A stretch of 64,000 nucleotides of DNA from Photobacterium sanguinicancri (GCF_024346675.1 NZ_AP024851.1:1426001-1490000), one strand, 5' to 3'. Shown: positions 42,578 through 52,767, numbered from the stretch's first letter. A program made the numbers and translations. Notes: a model not told the origin generated them from the letters alone.

Positions 42578-43864
42578 TTAACCTTTAATTTGCTTACAGG
42601 CTTTCGCATAACTACGAAGCACCTGATGAATTTTGTCTAAAACCAAAGCCTTAGGCTCAGATTCAATCAGGCCTGCACGAACCGCTTGAAACTGCTCAGG
42701 CAAATACTGACTTAATAGGGGAAGTGGAATGCCTGTACGCGATAGGTTGGCAAACAATGTTTCTTGGGCGTGATGAATTTGTTCATTCGGCCAGTAATAA
42801 CGAATGCGATCACTGAAGCTGTAACAGCGTGCAAAACGCTGTTGGTGTTCATCACCGTGGTAGTATTTGTTCCAGTAATCGGGCGCATTACACATCTGCT
42901 GCTCGATCATTTCACGGAGGTTTGAACAATGCGCTTTGGCGACAATTTCTTCTTCAATATCGCAAAGATTGAACAGTGCTTCTCGCATTGCAAACGTTAA
43001 AGCTGGACCAACTTTCAGAATCGCAAAATGCCCTTCGACCAATGCTTTATAAGCTGTATCGGTTTGATAATCGGTTGAGTGCGCTTCAAACACTAAGTGT
43101 TCGTAATCATTCACCACAGTACTTAAAGACACCGCTTTCTCTGGGCAATAATCAATAACGCCTGTGTGGTCAAATTCAACCCCAGGTTGAACCACTAAAC
43201 CGATAACCCGTGACCAACAATCAGCAACACCAGCGGTATCAAATGCAGCTTGATGGCATTCAATGGTTTTAATTGCTGCAGCAGATGAGGTGACTTCAAG
43301 CTCGTTCAGTGCTTCAGCGGCCCCGCCCGGTACTGGTACTTCGGTACCAATCACATAGGAAAGATCACTAAATCCAAAGCCTGATATCGCCGTCTTTTCA
43401 GCAATATTTGCCAATCTAGCAGCACGTTCCGCGACAATTTCATCAGATAGCGGCACGGGATCATCAAGACAAGACATGCTGCAATCGAGGTGAATTTTCT
43501 TAAAACCAGCAGCGACATAAGCTGCGATCAAATCATCGGCATTTCGCATGGCTTCATCGGCATTAAGGCCTTGCCAGCGATTGGGACCTAGATGATCGCC
43601 ACCTAAAATGAGTTTTTCCGTAGGGAATTGAAGTAATTCCGCCATCTCCAATACGAAATTTCGAAAGTCGACAGGCGTCATGCCTGTGTAACCACCAAAT
43701 TGATCGACTTGATTGGAGGTAGCTTCAATTAATAATAAAGAATCGTCGCTCAACGCCTGCTTGAGAGCGGCTTCTATCACCAGAGGGTGAGCAGAACAAA
43801 CAGCATAAATACCGTTTTGTTCACCCGCTTTATGGCGTTGAACGAGATTTTGAAGGGTGTTCAT
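42578..43864 (-). CDS. kbaZ: Tagatose-1,6-bisphosphate aldolase, chaperone-like subunit
   Basis: A 428-aa GatZ/KbaZ family protein. The start ([15 protein letters not shown]), [16 protein letters not shown] and [12 protein letters not shown] are characteristic. It stabilises the class II aldolase KbaY/GatY. Its catalytic partner is encoded about 29 kb away at 12755-13609, on the other side of the accessory island. GatZ and KbaZ are not separable here. Confidence 0.9.
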   Translation of the reverse strand: MNTLQNLVQRHKAGEQNGIYAVCSAHPLVIEAALKQALSDDSLLLIEATSNQVDQFGGYTGMTPVDFRNFVLEMAELLQFPTEKLILGGDHLGPNRWQGLNADEAMRNADDLIAAYVAAGFKKIHLDCSMSCLDDPVPLSDEIVAERAARLANIAEKTAISGFGFSDLSYVIGTEVPVPGGAAEALNELEVTSSAAAIKTIECHQAAFDTAGVADCWSRVIGLVVQPGVEFDHTGVIDYCPEKAVSLSTVVNDYEHLVFEAHSTDYQTDTAYKALVEGHFAILKVGPALTFAMREALFNLCDIEEEIVAKAHCSNLREMIEQQMCNAPDYWNKYYHGDEHQQRFARCYSFSDRIRYYWPNEQIHHAQETLFANLSRTGIPLPLLSQYLPEQFQAVRAGLIESEPKALVLDKIHQVLRSYAKACKQIKG

Positions 43865-43913
43865 GTACTAACTCCACAATCCACATCTGGAATGCTGTTA
43901 TGGAGTTAGTGGG

Positions 43914-44690
43914 TTAATATTCTTTTTCTACAATAATCACATCAACTTTCATATCACGAAGACCTTGAACATAGTCTTCAGGAATATCAGAATCTGTCAC
44001 TAAAATATCAATGTTTCCGAACTCACGAATCATGTGGCAACTGCGTTTACCGAATTTACTTGAATCGACAACCGCAATTACTTGCTCAGAAATCTCACAC
44101 ATCAAACGGTTAAGACTCGCTTCCTGCTCGTTGTGTGTTGTGATACCGGCTCTTAAATCAAAACCATCCACCCCAAGAAAAACCTTATCAAAACGATAGT
44201 TTTTCAAGCTGTGTTCGGCTTGAGAGCCTGAAAAAGAGAGTGCATTCTTACGAAGTACACCACCCGACATCAGAACCTCTATTCCAGGTGCTGACGCCAA
44301 CTCCATTGCAACATCCAGACCATTGGTCATAACCACTACATCTTCCAGCGATTTCAAGCTGGATGCGATTTCTCGCGTAGTCGTTCCCGAATCCAGAATT
44401 ACAGTGTCACCACTTTCGATAAGTTTCGCTGCAGCCTGACCAATCAGAGATTTAATACCCGCATTTTGGCGGCGTTTCTCATGAACAGTCAGCTCTGCAA
44501 TCACCCCAGTATTCGGAATGGCTGCGCCATGAGAGCGGACAACATAACCATTCTTTTCCAGAAAACTAAGGTCACTTCGAATCGTGACACTAGAGACATC
44601 AAACTGTGCGGCAAGGTCCTCGACACGTGCTTTCCCATCACGGTTAACCACGTTCACAATTTCCATGCGCCTTTCGACTGCACTTTTCAC
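43914..44690 (-). CDS. agaR: DeoR-family repressor, AgaR-type
   Basis: A 258-aa DeoR-family regulator. The N-terminal winged helix (DLAAQFDVSSVTIRSDLSFL) is followed by the effector-binding domain with the motif ILDSGTTTREIASSL. It is first in the agaR-to-GH105 run and divergent from the sulfatase at 45166. The region between contains repeated CTTTCG motifs of the type bound by AgaR. An AgaR role is supported by genome context. Confidence 0.88.
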   Translation of the reverse strand: MKSAVERRMEIVNVVNRDGKARVEDLAAQFDVSSVTIRSDLSFLEKNGYVVRSHGAAIPNTGVIAELTVHEKRRQNAGIKSLIGQAAAKLIESGDTVILDSGTTTREIASSLKSLEDVVVMTNGLDVAMELASAPGIEVLMSGGVLRKNALSFSGSQAEHSLKNYRFDKVFLGVDGFDLRAGITTHNEQEASLNRLMCEISEQVIAVVDSSKFGKRSCHMIREFGNIDILVTDSDIPEDYVQGLRDMKVDVIIVEKEY

Positions 44691-45165
44691 TTTACCTTGT
44701 CTCCTTACGAAATCAGCAAAATCTCTTTCGCTTGATTTCGAATACAGCTTACACCTAAAAACGAAAGCAACAACGCAAGAAATGAAAACTTTTGATCTCT
44801 TTCACAATCTTTCGCATTGTTACGTTTACTCTTGCGTAGACTTACGCATTTGTTCATATCATAACCTTCGCCAACCTTAATGCCAAACTCTAACCACTTA
44901 TATAGCGCCCAATTTTAACTAATTGTGTGACATATAAAGATAATAACTTTCGCTAAAAGCACCAATTAACTTTCGTTTACTTTTTTGTGATCAATTACAC
45001 AGCCATTTAAATTTCGATCACTTACGATCCGAAGCAATTCGCAAGCACTTCGTAAGTAATTAATCGTGCTAGGTCATAAAAATAACTAAACACAAGGCTA
45101 ATGAAAGAAAACACACCTTTCATTTGTTTTTAAACATCCAATACGTTTCACTTTCAGGAGAACAT
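44691..45165. promoter_or_regulatory. Divergent agaR/sulfatase control region with repeated CTTTCG motifs
   Basis: At least five CTTTCG/CGAAAG motifs occur (for example near 44727, 44763, 44810, 44949 and 44970), including TTAACTTTCGTTTAC, which nearly matches the kbaY upstream block. A CRP-like site is at 44986-45001. No gene lies in this stretch. Confidence 0.6.
44986..45001. promoter_or_regulatory. CRP-like site
   Basis: TGTGATCAATTACACA is a near-perfect CRP palindrome, nine of ten consensus half-site positions. It lies about 165 bases before the sulfatase start and next to the CTTTCG repeats. Confidence 0.65.
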
Positions 45166-46719
45166 ATGTCTATCTCGCGACGTAGCCTACTAAAAGGCAT
45201 GGCAGCCACCAGTGCTGTCGCGGCAACGGCAGGGTGTGCCACATCACCCAATACCCTCACAGCTAGTGACAGCAATACACCACAAGAGAAACAACCCAAT
45301 CTATTGATCGTCTTTCCTGACGAGATGCGTGCCCACGCGTTAGGTTTTATGAAGCAAGACCCTTCTGACACGCCAAACCTGAACCGCTTTGCGAAACAGA
45401 GTGTGGTTTTGCGCCAGGCAGTGTCTAACTTCCCGCTTTGTACGCCTTTCCGTGGCATGCTGATGACGGGGCAATACCCTTACCGAAACGGGATTCAGGG
45501 CAACAGCCATACTGCAATGCCGGGCAAATTTGGCGGTAAAGATTTTGGAATTGAATTAAAGAAACAGACCCGAACTTGGTCAGATATTTTGAAAGATCAA
45601 GGCTATAGCATGGGCTATATCGGGAAGTGGCACCTTGATACGCCAGAAGCACCCTTTATTCCAAGTTATAACAACCCAATGGAAGGCCGTTACTGGAATG
45701 ATTGGACAGCCCCTGATCGTCGCCATGGTTTCGATTTTTGGTATGCCTACGGCACTTACGATAAACACCTAACACCTATGTACTGGACCAATGAAACACC
45801 GCGTGATCAGCCGATCAAAGTGAATCAATGGAGTCCAGAACACGAAGCTGATATTGCGATTAAATATTTACGTAATGAAAACGGTGCCTACCGTGATAGC
45901 GATAAACCCTTTACGTTAGTGGTGTCGATGAACCCACCCCACTCGCCTTACGACCAAGTACCGCAAAAATATTTAGATCGTTATAAAGATAAAACCTCGC
46001 AAGCGCTGAATACCCGACCAAATGTGCAATGGGATAAGGAATACCTTGAAGGTTATGGCCCTGAGTATTTCAAAGAATACATGGCGATGGTTAATGGCGT
46101 TGATGAGCAGTTTGGTCGTATTGTCGACGAGCTTGACCGCTTAGGTCTTGAAGAGGAAACCCTTGTGGTCTTCTTCTCTGATCATGGCTGCTGCCTTGGT
46201 TCACACGGTATGCCAACCAAAAACAACCATTACGATGAGTCTATGCGGATCCCTATGATGTTCCGTTGGCCAGGCAAACTCGCGCCACGCCAAGATGATC
46301 TCTTATTCTCAGCACCGGATATTTACCCAACCTTATTTGGCTTAATGGGTATCCCAGCTCTGATCCCAGATACCGTTGAAGGGGCTAACTTTGCCAATAC
46401 TATCAATGGCATCGAAGGTGATGACAAACCTAGCTCGCAGTTCTACACCTTTATGCCATACGGCGGACAATCCTATGGTCGCCGTGGAGTAAGAACCGAT
46501 CGCTACACCCTCATGATGGATAGGAAAATCGGTAAACCACTATCAGTGGTATTACACGATAACCAGCAAGACCCTTATCAAATGCAAAACATCGCCGAGC
46601 AAAATGAAAGCCTAGTACATCAGTTAGTCGAAGAGGAATTGATGCCTTGGCTTGAACATACCGGTGATCCTTGGCGCCCGACCGAAGTACCCGCCAATAC
46701 CGCGAATGCTTACACCTAA
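45166..46719 (+). CDS. Tat-lipoprotein sulfatase with a CTPFR site
   Basis: A 517-aa sulfatase. AGGAG precedes the ATG at 45166, so the upstream extension is not used. A twin-arginine motif (SRRSLLKG) and a lipobox-like AGC after it suggest a Tat-exported lipoprotein. The maturation motif is CTPFR (FPLCTPFRGMLMTGQ): the fourth position is Phe, not the usual Ser. Metal motifs LLIVFPDEMRAHALG and VVFFSDHGCCLGSH are normal. It is followed by a KdgM-type porin and is divergent from agaR, so it belongs to the GAG regulon. Substrate unknown. Confidence 0.87.
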   Translation: MSISRRSLLKGMAATSAVAATAGCATSPNTLTASDSNTPQEKQPNLLIVFPDEMRAHALGFMKQDPSDTPNLNRFAKQSVVLRQAVSNFPLCTPFRGMLMTGQYPYRNGIQGNSHTAMPGKFGGKDFGIELKKQTRTWSDILKDQGYSMGYIGKWHLDTPEAPFIPSYNNPMEGRYWNDWTAPDRRHGFDFWYAYGTYDKHLTPMYWTNETPRDQPIKVNQWSPEHEADIAIKYLRNENGAYRDSDKPFTLVVSMNPPHSPYDQVPQKYLDRYKDKTSQALNTRPNVQWDKEYLEGYGPEYFKEYMAMVNGVDEQFGRIVDELDRLGLEEETLVVFFSDHGCCLGSHGMPTKNNHYDESMRIPMMFRWPGKLAPRQDDLLFSAPDIYPTLFGLMGIPALIPDTVEGANFANTINGIEGDDKPSSQFYTFMPYGGQSYGRRGVRTDRYTLMMDRKIGKPLSVVLHDNQQDPYQMQNIAEQNESLVHQLVEEELMPWLEHTGDPWRPTEVPANTANAYT

Positions 46720-46768
46720 TTTAACAATCACAACCAAATCAAATACCAACTTAAACAATAAGGTTATT

Positions 46769-47491
46769 ATGAACACGACAACGAAATTTATGCTGGCCTC
46801 TTTATTAGCAGCATCATCAGCACAAGCCCTTGCTAACGACTATAAGACCACGGTTGAATACCGCCACCAATATTTAGACGGTTCAGAAAAACATGCTGAT
46901 CGTTTCAAAGCCTTTTTAGACACAGGTAAAAACATTGGTTTTGAACTTGATGCGCGTTATTCAAATGATGAAGGCGCTTTCGATGCTATGACAATGAACG
47001 GTTCTGAATTCTCAGCCTTCTATTACAAGAAACTGAATAAGAACATCGTTGGGTTAGTCGGTACCTCGCTCGACTTTACTTCTGCGGGTCTTGTATACGT
47101 GCCGTATGCGCGTTTGAACTACGCGTTTGACAATGGTTTCCGTATCCAAGGTCGTTATAAGTGGAAATTCTGGGATTACGGTCAACAAGGTACTGACGGC
47201 AATAGCTACCATTCAAAAATCCAACAATTTGATACTTGGCTAGGTTATAAAACGGGTGACTGGGACTTCCAATACGAGTTCCAATTCTGGAAAGAGATGT
47301 CTGACAACGCGCAACCACTATTTGATAACGGCTCCACCGACTACTTACATAATGCGCGCGTGATGTACTCAATTAAGACCACAGACGGTGAAAACTGGCG
47401 TCCATTTGTTGAAGTGGGTCAGGTAAAACAAAGCCGCACTAGCGATGAAAGACAAATCCGTTACCGTGTGGGTATTAAATACACGTGGTAA
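46769..47491 (+). CDS. KdgM-family oligosaccharide-specific porin
   Basis: A 240-aa outer-membrane beta-barrel. A signal peptide (residues 1-23, ending AQALAND) is followed by alternating aromatic strands (TTVEYRHQYLDG, NIGFELDARYSND) and a C-terminal strand ending in TW. KdgM-type porins take up acidic oligosaccharides such as oligogalacturonate. Here it probably passes unsaturated chondroitin oligosaccharides. The frame extends upstream to 46652, but that region overlaps the sulfatase; AAGG precedes the chosen ATG. It is 49 bases after the sulfatase. Confidence 0.85.
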   Translation: MNTTTKFMLASLLAASSAQALANDYKTTVEYRHQYLDGSEKHADRFKAFLDTGKNIGFELDARYSNDEGAFDAMTMNGSEFSAFYYKKLNKNIVGLVGTSLDFTSAGLVYVPYARLNYAFDNGFRIQGRYKWKFWDYGQQGTDGNSYHSKIQQFDTWLGYKTGDWDFQYEFQFWKEMSDNAQPLFDNGSTDYLHNARVMYSIKTTDGENWRPFVEVGQVKQSRTSDERQIRYRVGIKYTW

Positions 47492-47518
47492 TAACGCGGT
47501 TCCTTATTTAACTAAATA

Positions 47519-47542
47519 GAAAGCCTCCAATAGGAGGCTTTC
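47519..47542. terminator. Bidirectional terminator between the porin and scsC copy 2
   Basis: GAAAGCCTCC and GGAGGCTTTC make a perfect 10-bp stem with an AATA loop, between two convergent genes. Confidence 0.88.
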
Positions 47543-47583
47543 ATTATACTAAAGCAATCTACGCGTTAACGACTCACTCGCTA

Positions 47584-48309
47584 TTACTTCGATTTTTCCG
47601 CAATCATCTTTTTGACCATTGGCGCTAGCTGTTCATAAGGTAGATAACCCGGTAACAACTGCCCATCAATTAGCATTGCTGGCGTACCACGAACCCCAAG
47701 ATCGTTGAATAACTGATAGTTTTTCTGAACGATATCAGTTGCAGTCGCATCTTCAGGTACATATTGAGTAACGTCATTTGCTTTTGCTACTTTCATGATT
47801 GAGCGTTCGTTATGGATCCCCGGCTTACTGATCAACATTTTATTTACAGCATCAAACTTATCAGGTGCATTTTTCCATACATTAAGCGCAAATGTGGTTG
47901 AGTTTGCCGAAGACGACATTTCTTTTAACGGCACAAGAATATTAATAACTTTAATATCCGCTGGGTTTTCATTCGCAATACGTTGAACAACCGGATCCAG
48001 TTTTTTACACCAAGGGCAGCTAAAATCAGTCAGAACCACAATGGTTAACTTAGGATCGCTTGAACCAAACCAAGGTAGGTTTGGATTGTTATAGATATAG
48101 TCATGATTGTCGCTAAGCACTTGGTCAAAATGCTTTTCTTGCGCAAAATACGCATTCAAGTTGTCATACAGGCCATCAATAATACTTGGGTTAGCTTGGA
48201 GCATTTCATTAATTCCTTGAATTTTTTCTTGTTGCGTCTTAGCTAAAGACAGCGGCGAAAAAATCATAGTCATAATAAATGTAATAATAAGTGTCGCTTT
48301 AAATTTCAT
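47584..48309 (-). CDS. scsC: ScsC-like DsbA-family protein (copy 2)
   Basis: A 241-aa paralogue of the protein at 1146-1871, equal in length. Signal peptide (residues 1-23), redox motif CPWC in TDFSCPWCKK, and cis-Pro loop GVRGTPAMLIDG. Last in the second scsABDC-type operon. Confidence 0.85.
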   Translation of the reverse strand: MKFKATLIITFIMTMIFSPLSLAKTQQEKIQGINEMLQANPSIIDGLYDNLNAYFAQEKHFDQVLSDNHDYIYNNPNLPWFGSSDPKLTIVVLTDFSCPWCKKLDPVVQRIANENPADIKVINILVPLKEMSSSANSTTFALNVWKNAPDKFDAVNKMLISKPGIHNERSIMKVAKANDVTQYVPEDATATDIVQKNYQLFNDLGVRGTPAMLIDGQLLPGYLPYEQLAPMVKKMIAEKSK

Positions 48310-48321
48310 AATTTTTCCAAC

Positions 48322-48846
48322 TTAAATCTGAGTTAACAATAGACGAGCAAGTAATCCCCAAGGCGTTGTCAGGCCCGTCGTTATCGTTTTAATTTCACCG
48401 TTATCAATGATTGCTATGGTCGGAGTTACGGATATACCCCATTGGCTAGAGATATCATGTTGCACATCATTGATATTGTTAAAGTGGTAATCTTTCGCGT
48501 TGAGATAGCGCAGAACCCGCCGATCTTCACCGGAGTTTAGGCTAACCCCAACAACCGGATAAGAATCGCTAAGCCAGTTAATTGTTGGCGTCACAAACTT
48601 ACAGGCAGCGCACCAAGTCGCCCAAAAATAGACAACGACAGGCTTTTGCTTACTCATTGTTATCACATCAACAGGCACATTATTTTGTGTCATCCCTGTT
48701 ATTGCTGGCATCGAATCTAATGGCATATCTTGGGTTCGCCAAGCATCCATCACAAAACCAAAAGCAATAAATACCATTACGTAAGTGAGTACTTCTTTAC
48801 GCCAATTCTTTACGCTTTTCTTCGCCTTCACTTTTCCTTTAACCAT
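48322..48846 (-). CDS. scsD: ScsD-like membrane-anchored thioredoxin (copy 2)
   Basis: A 174-aa TlpA-type thioredoxin with an N-terminal anchor and active site WCAAC (FWATWCAACKFVTP). The open frame begins upstream at 48852, but that is a TTG; the ATG at 48846 overlaps the scsB end, as in copy 1. Confidence 0.82.
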   Translation of the reverse strand: MVKGKVKAKKSVKNWRKEVLTYVMVFIAFGFVMDAWRTQDMPLDSMPAITGMTQNNVPVDVITMSKQKPVVVYFWATWCAACKFVTPTINWLSDSYPVVGVSLNSGEDRRVLRYLNAKDYHFNNINDVQHDISSQWGISVTPTIAIIDNGEIKTITTGLTTPWGLLARLLLTQI

Positions 48847-50938
48847 TATCAATGCCTGCTTGCTTTATCGCCTGCATCACAACATTGCTGGTTAAAATAA
48901 CGGGCAGCTTAATGCCTTGTGGCGCATTGGGGCCATAAACCACGTTGAAAGGCACCCCAAAACGATCATGACGTTGTAAGTAAGCCGTTATCGTTTTACT
49001 TGGCACCGTCCAATCACCTTTCATAGCAATAACATCTTGGCTATTAAGTTTACTCAGCACTGGCTCTTGTAGAATAACGCCAATTTTATTGGCTTTGCAT
49101 GTCACACACCAATCGGCAGTCACATCAACAAAAACAACTTTACCATCAGCAACATAGTTATTAATCGCATCCACCGAAAGTGGCTGCCAATCGGGTTCAG
49201 GAGGGAGAACTTTTGCCGTTACCGACTGTTCAATAAATACCGAAGATGAAACCACGATAGCTAACAATATCCCAGCGAATCCCGTTGCTTTCAAACCATG
49301 TATTTGCATCATTCTGATTAAGAAAGTTCCTCCAGAAACCCACGCTAATGCATAGAGCCACTGTGGAGAAATATGATTAGACAGCAAGGAAAGTAGCCAT
49401 AAACTCGTTATCAACATCATGATTCCGAACAGGTACTTAATACGGTTCATCCAAGCACCAGGTCTGGGTAACGCAAGTGCTATCGATGGAAAAGCAGAGA
49501 CAAGGATCCACGGTAGAGCCATACCAAAAGCCAGTGCAGTAAAAATAGCAAACATAGTCGGAATGTTCGTCGCAAGCGCATAAGCGATAGCTGTCCCAAG
49601 GAAAGGAGCAGAACAAGGCGTTGCTAATAATGTTGCAAACATGCCCTGAGTGAAATGGCCTAAGTGCGAGTTATCCCCTTGTGAAGCCATCCATGTATTG
49701 GTATTTGAAGACAAACGGATCTCAAACAAACCCAACATATTTGCCCCAAACAAAGCCGTTATCACGAACATCAATCCGATAAACCAACCACTTTGGAATT
49801 GGATCCCCCAACCAATAGCACTACCTGACAGCTTCAATACGGCCAAAAAGGCGGCAAGCAGCCAAAATGAAGCAAAAATACCACTAGCTGACGATAAGAA
49901 CTGGCGTCTAACTTGCTTCTTCTCTACCCCTTGAGCACTAATAATTCCGCTTAACTTCATGCCTAATACAGGGAATACACAAGGCATTACATTCAAGATC
50001 AAGCCGCCAAGTACTGCAAACAAAACCATTTTCACTATCGAACTATTACTGCTCGAGGTAACAATCGTATCAGCCTTGATAACAGTCGATTGCTCAGCAA
50101 AGAAATCACTATCTTTAAATGTAATCGCTACTTTTTCATCCGATAAGTGTGGCGTTCCCATCCAACTACTGACATCAAACGTTGCAATCAAGTTGTTTCC
50201 GTCTATCTCAACGACAGGGCGCGAAAATGTTGAATCCTGCACTTCATCGCTTTGTCCATCAACAATAACATCAGGTGCTTTCCACCCCATTTTATTGACA
50301 GTGGTCACTTGAAGTTGTTCTTTAGTTTGATCCCATACCGCGTTTACACCAGATAGCAAAGGTGAGGCTTTAGGCACCTTGCTCACACCTTTCGCATAGG
50401 TACGCATCGCATCATCTGACACCGTTAAGTGGCTAGGGTCAAAAGACAGCTTTATTGGATAATCGGTTAAAACACAGATCGTCGTGCACGATGACAACGT
50501 TAACTTTGCATCCAATACAACGGGCTTTGTCAGATCCTTGATATGCAATGTCATCGGAAAAATGACATCTTTCTTATACCCAAGTGTTTCTAATCCCAGT
50601 GTTTGAAAACGCTTTGGGTACGGCCAATGCCAATCAACAGCACTGATATTTTTAGATTTATCCCATCGCATTTCAGGCGCAACACCGCCTTCACCAGGAC
50701 TACGCCAGTACGACTTCCAATCTCCGTCGAGGCGAACTTCAAGGTATCCAGCTAATGTCTGATCAGACTCGCTAACTTGGCCCGTGACAACAAATTGTGT
50801 CTCTATGGGTGGATGGTTAGGATTCTGCAGCCAACCCGTTGCTTGTGTTTCTGCATTAGCATTCACTGCGGTAAGAGCGTAAAAAATCGCGAATAACCAA
50901 AACATGGCTAAACGTCTATATCGATTGTTTTTTTGCAC
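48839..50938 (-). CDS. scsB: ScsB, DsbD-like hub (copy 2)
   Basis: A 699-aa paralogue of the protein at 2406-4502. All redox sites are kept: SSCTTIC in the N-terminal domain, NVMPCVFPVLG and ATPCSAPFLG in the membrane domain, and DWCVTCK at the C-terminus. The two copies are clearly homologous throughout but differ at many positions, most in the N-terminal periplasmic domain. This suggests an old duplication or separate acquisition and possibly different partners. Confidence 0.88.
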   Translation of the reverse strand: MQKNNRYRRLAMFWLFAIFYALTAVNANAETQATGWLQNPNHPPIETQFVVTGQVSESDQTLAGYLEVRLDGDWKSYWRSPGEGGVAPEMRWDKSKNISAVDWHWPYPKRFQTLGLETLGYKKDVIFPMTLHIKDLTKPVVLDAKLTLSSCTTICVLTDYPIKLSFDPSHLTVSDDAMRTYAKGVSKVPKASPLLSGVNAVWDQTKEQLQVTTVNKMGWKAPDVIVDGQSDEVQDSTFSRPVVEIDGNNLIATFDVSSWMGTPHLSDEKVAITFKDSDFFAEQSTVIKADTIVTSSSNSSIVKMVLFAVLGGLILNVMPCVFPVLGMKLSGIISAQGVEKKQVRRQFLSSASGIFASFWLLAAFLAVLKLSGSAIGWGIQFQSGWFIGLMFVITALFGANMLGLFEIRLSSNTNTWMASQGDNSHLGHFTQGMFATLLATPCSAPFLGTAIAYALATNIPTMFAIFTALAFGMALPWILVSAFPSIALALPRPGAWMNRIKYLFGIMMLITSLWLLSLLSNHISPQWLYALAWVSGGTFLIRMMQIHGLKATGFAGILLAIVVSSSVFIEQSVTAKVLPPEPDWQPLSVDAINNYVADGKVVFVDVTADWCVTCKANKIGVILQEPVLSKLNSQDVIAMKGDWTVPSKTITAYLQRHDRFGVPFNVVYGPNAPQGIKLPVILTSNVVMQAIKQAGIDNG

Positions 50939-50991
50939 GTAATTATTCCTTAAAGATAAATAGTTAGGGTGTTATCAAAACAACCTAAGAT

Positions 50992-51390
50992 TTATTCTCT
51001 AAAGACACACAATGTGAGATGAAGCCGCCTTCCTTTATGCAGGATAGGCTCTGTAAATGGCGGGTGGTAATTGGGTATTGAAAGAAGCCACAATATAAGC
51101 ACCAATATCACAAACTGCATGATTAGCGCATATTCAGCAACTTGGTGCTGCTCAAAATTGATCAAATGCTCAGACAACTCACACTTATCTTGATCATCTA
51201 CATCTTGCTGAGCTTGCTGAGCTTGCTGAGCTTGCTGAGCTTGCTGAGCGGAATGACTTACAGCGTTGTATTTCACTGAGCAAGTTCCCAACAAGCCAAT
51301 ATTGTTCGCTAAACAGACACAAATAACCCACCACACTAACAAGAGCGTTAGCTTGGTCAGTTTATTCTGTTTTTGCTTAGCTACATACAT
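50992..51390 (-). CDS. ScsA-like small membrane protein (copy 2)
   Basis: A 132-aa paralogue of the protein at 4559-4993. Two membrane segments (LLLVWWVICVCLANN and FVILVLILWLLS) flank a loop with a Gln/Ala repeat and the conserved KCELSEHLINFE. The ending EPILHKGRR is shared. The frame could start at TTG 51405, but the ATG at 51390 is preferred. First in the second Scs operon. The function is not known; the ScsA label rests on its position. Confidence 0.6.
   Translation of the reverse strand: MYVAKQKQNKLTKLTLLLVWWVICVCLANNIGLLGTCSVKYNAVSHSAQQAQQAQQAQQAQQDVDDQDKCELSEHLINFEQHQVAEYALIMQFVILVLILWLLSIPNYHPPFTEPILHKGRRLHLTLCVFRE
51204..51248 (-). repeat. Five tandem 9-bp repeats encoding a Gln-Ala run
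   Basis: Five perfect copies of CTTGCTGAG (plus strand) encode repeating Ala-Gln-Gln triplets in the ScsA-like loop. The repeat length keeps the frame, so expansion or contraction would lengthen or shorten the loop. Confidence 0.92.
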
Positions 51391-51558
51391 GCAGGCATCT
51401 TTCAATTAACACAGTGAGGATAGTTATGACTGACTAAAGGATTGTTAGTTCCACTTAACGTGAAATTTATTAATATAAATAAAAAGCACTCCCTACATGG
51501 TGAGTAACTGAACAACCCAACACCTAGAGAGTGATTAAAACCAAGCGACTACGACTAG

Positions 51559-52767
51559 CTAAGCATTTGAGCTTTCAGCTTGCGTACTTAGTGTGCCATC
51601 TTTATTAAAGACGCCTTCTAGCATTAGCGTTAATGCCCCGTCACCCGTTACATTACAAGCGGTTCCGAAGCTATCTTGCAATGCAAAAATGGCAATAAGT
51701 AAGGCAACACCAGCAGGATCAAAACCAATGACGCCAACCACGATTCCCATCGAGGCCATTACCGTCCCGCCTGGTACACCTGGCGCACCAATGGCAAAAA
51801 TCCCGAATAACAATACGAATAAAGCCATGGTGCCAACAGGTGGTATCGCGCCATAAAGCATCAATGAAATCACCATAATAAATAGCGTTTCGGTTAATAC
51901 AGAACCCGCCAAGTGAATCGTGCCACCTAACGGCACCATAAAATCGACCGTTTCTTTACTCAAAACATTGGATTTTCTCGCGCAATCTAAAGCAACGGGT
52001 AAAGTTGCTGCGCTAGACATAGTGCCCACAGCTGTCAGGTAAGCCGGACCATAGTGCTTTAACACTTCCCACGGATTTTTACCCGACACAGCACCCGCTA
52101 ATGAATACAGCACACCCAGCCAAATCATGTGGCCAACTAAAGCCAGTACGACAATCTTCAAAAATACTGGAAGTTGCAAAGTCAGCGTACCTTCGTAGGC
52201 CAAGCCTGCAAAGGTCGTTGCAACAAAGAAAGGGAGTACAGGGATCACCGCTGACTTAATCACCATCAGCATCATTTTTTCAAATTCTTGTAAGCCCTTT
52301 TCAAACACCTCAGCTTTGGTTTTAAGCGTCGTTATACCGAGCAAAATGGCGATAACCAATGCCGACATCACAGGCATCACAGGTGGAATCGCAAGTTTAA
52401 AGCTGGCTTCAGGCAACTCTTGTAAACTATCCATCACACTGGGAACAGAAAGATGAGGAATTATCATCAAACCCGCAATATAAGCAAAACTTGCGGCACC
52501 TACAGCTGATAAATACGCCATCCCAATGCCCATACCTAACATTTTATTCGCATTGTTTTTCAATTTAGTTATGGCAGGAGCAATAAAAGCAATAATAACC
52601 AAAGGTACCGTAAAAAATATAAATTGCCCTAACACATATTTAATTGATACAACCACAGACATTACCGATTCAGTGGCTAACAACCCAATAACTGAACCTA
52701 ATAAAATTCCTATTAATAATTTAATGATCAGAGACCATTCATTTTTAGCATTCCCTTTATTTTTCAT
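51559..52767 (-). CDS. Dicarboxylate/amino acid:cation symporter (SDF/DAACS family)
   Basis: A polytopic protein of 402 aa from the ATG at 52767 (the frame extends to 52824). The serine-rich hairpin motif MSSAATLPVALD and the TM7/TM8 motif TIHLAGSVL mark the sodium:dicarboxylate/glutamate symporter family. Located upstream of an amidohydrolase, AraC regulator and PLP decarboxylase that look like an amino-acid-related module. The substrate (an acidic amino acid, dicarboxylate or peptide-derived compound) cannot be settled. Confidence 0.85.
   Translation of the reverse strand: MKNKGNAKNEWSLIIKLLIGILLGSVIGLLATESVMSVVVSIKYVLGQFIFFTVPLVIIAFIAPAITKLKNNANKMLGMGIGMAYLSAVGAASFAYIAGLMIIPHLSVPSVMDSLQELPEASFKLAIPPVMPVMSALVIAILLGITTLKTKAEVFEKGLQEFEKMMLMVIKSAVIPVLPFFVATTFAGLAYEGTLTLQLPVFLKIVVLALVGHMIWLGVLYSLAGAVSGKNPWEVLKHYGPAYLTAVGTMSSAATLPVALDCARKSNVLSKETVDFMVPLGGTIHLAGSVLTETLFIMVISLMLYGAIPPVGTMALFVLLFGIFAIGAPGVPGGTVMASMGIVVGVIGFDPAGVALLIAIFALQDSFGTACNVTGDGALTLMLEGVFNKDGTLSTQAESSNA

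Noticed and set aside
44466..44880. Plus-strand frames over the agaR start and upstream region
   Set aside because: They overlap the agaR coding start antisense and then the operator region, with no coding signals.
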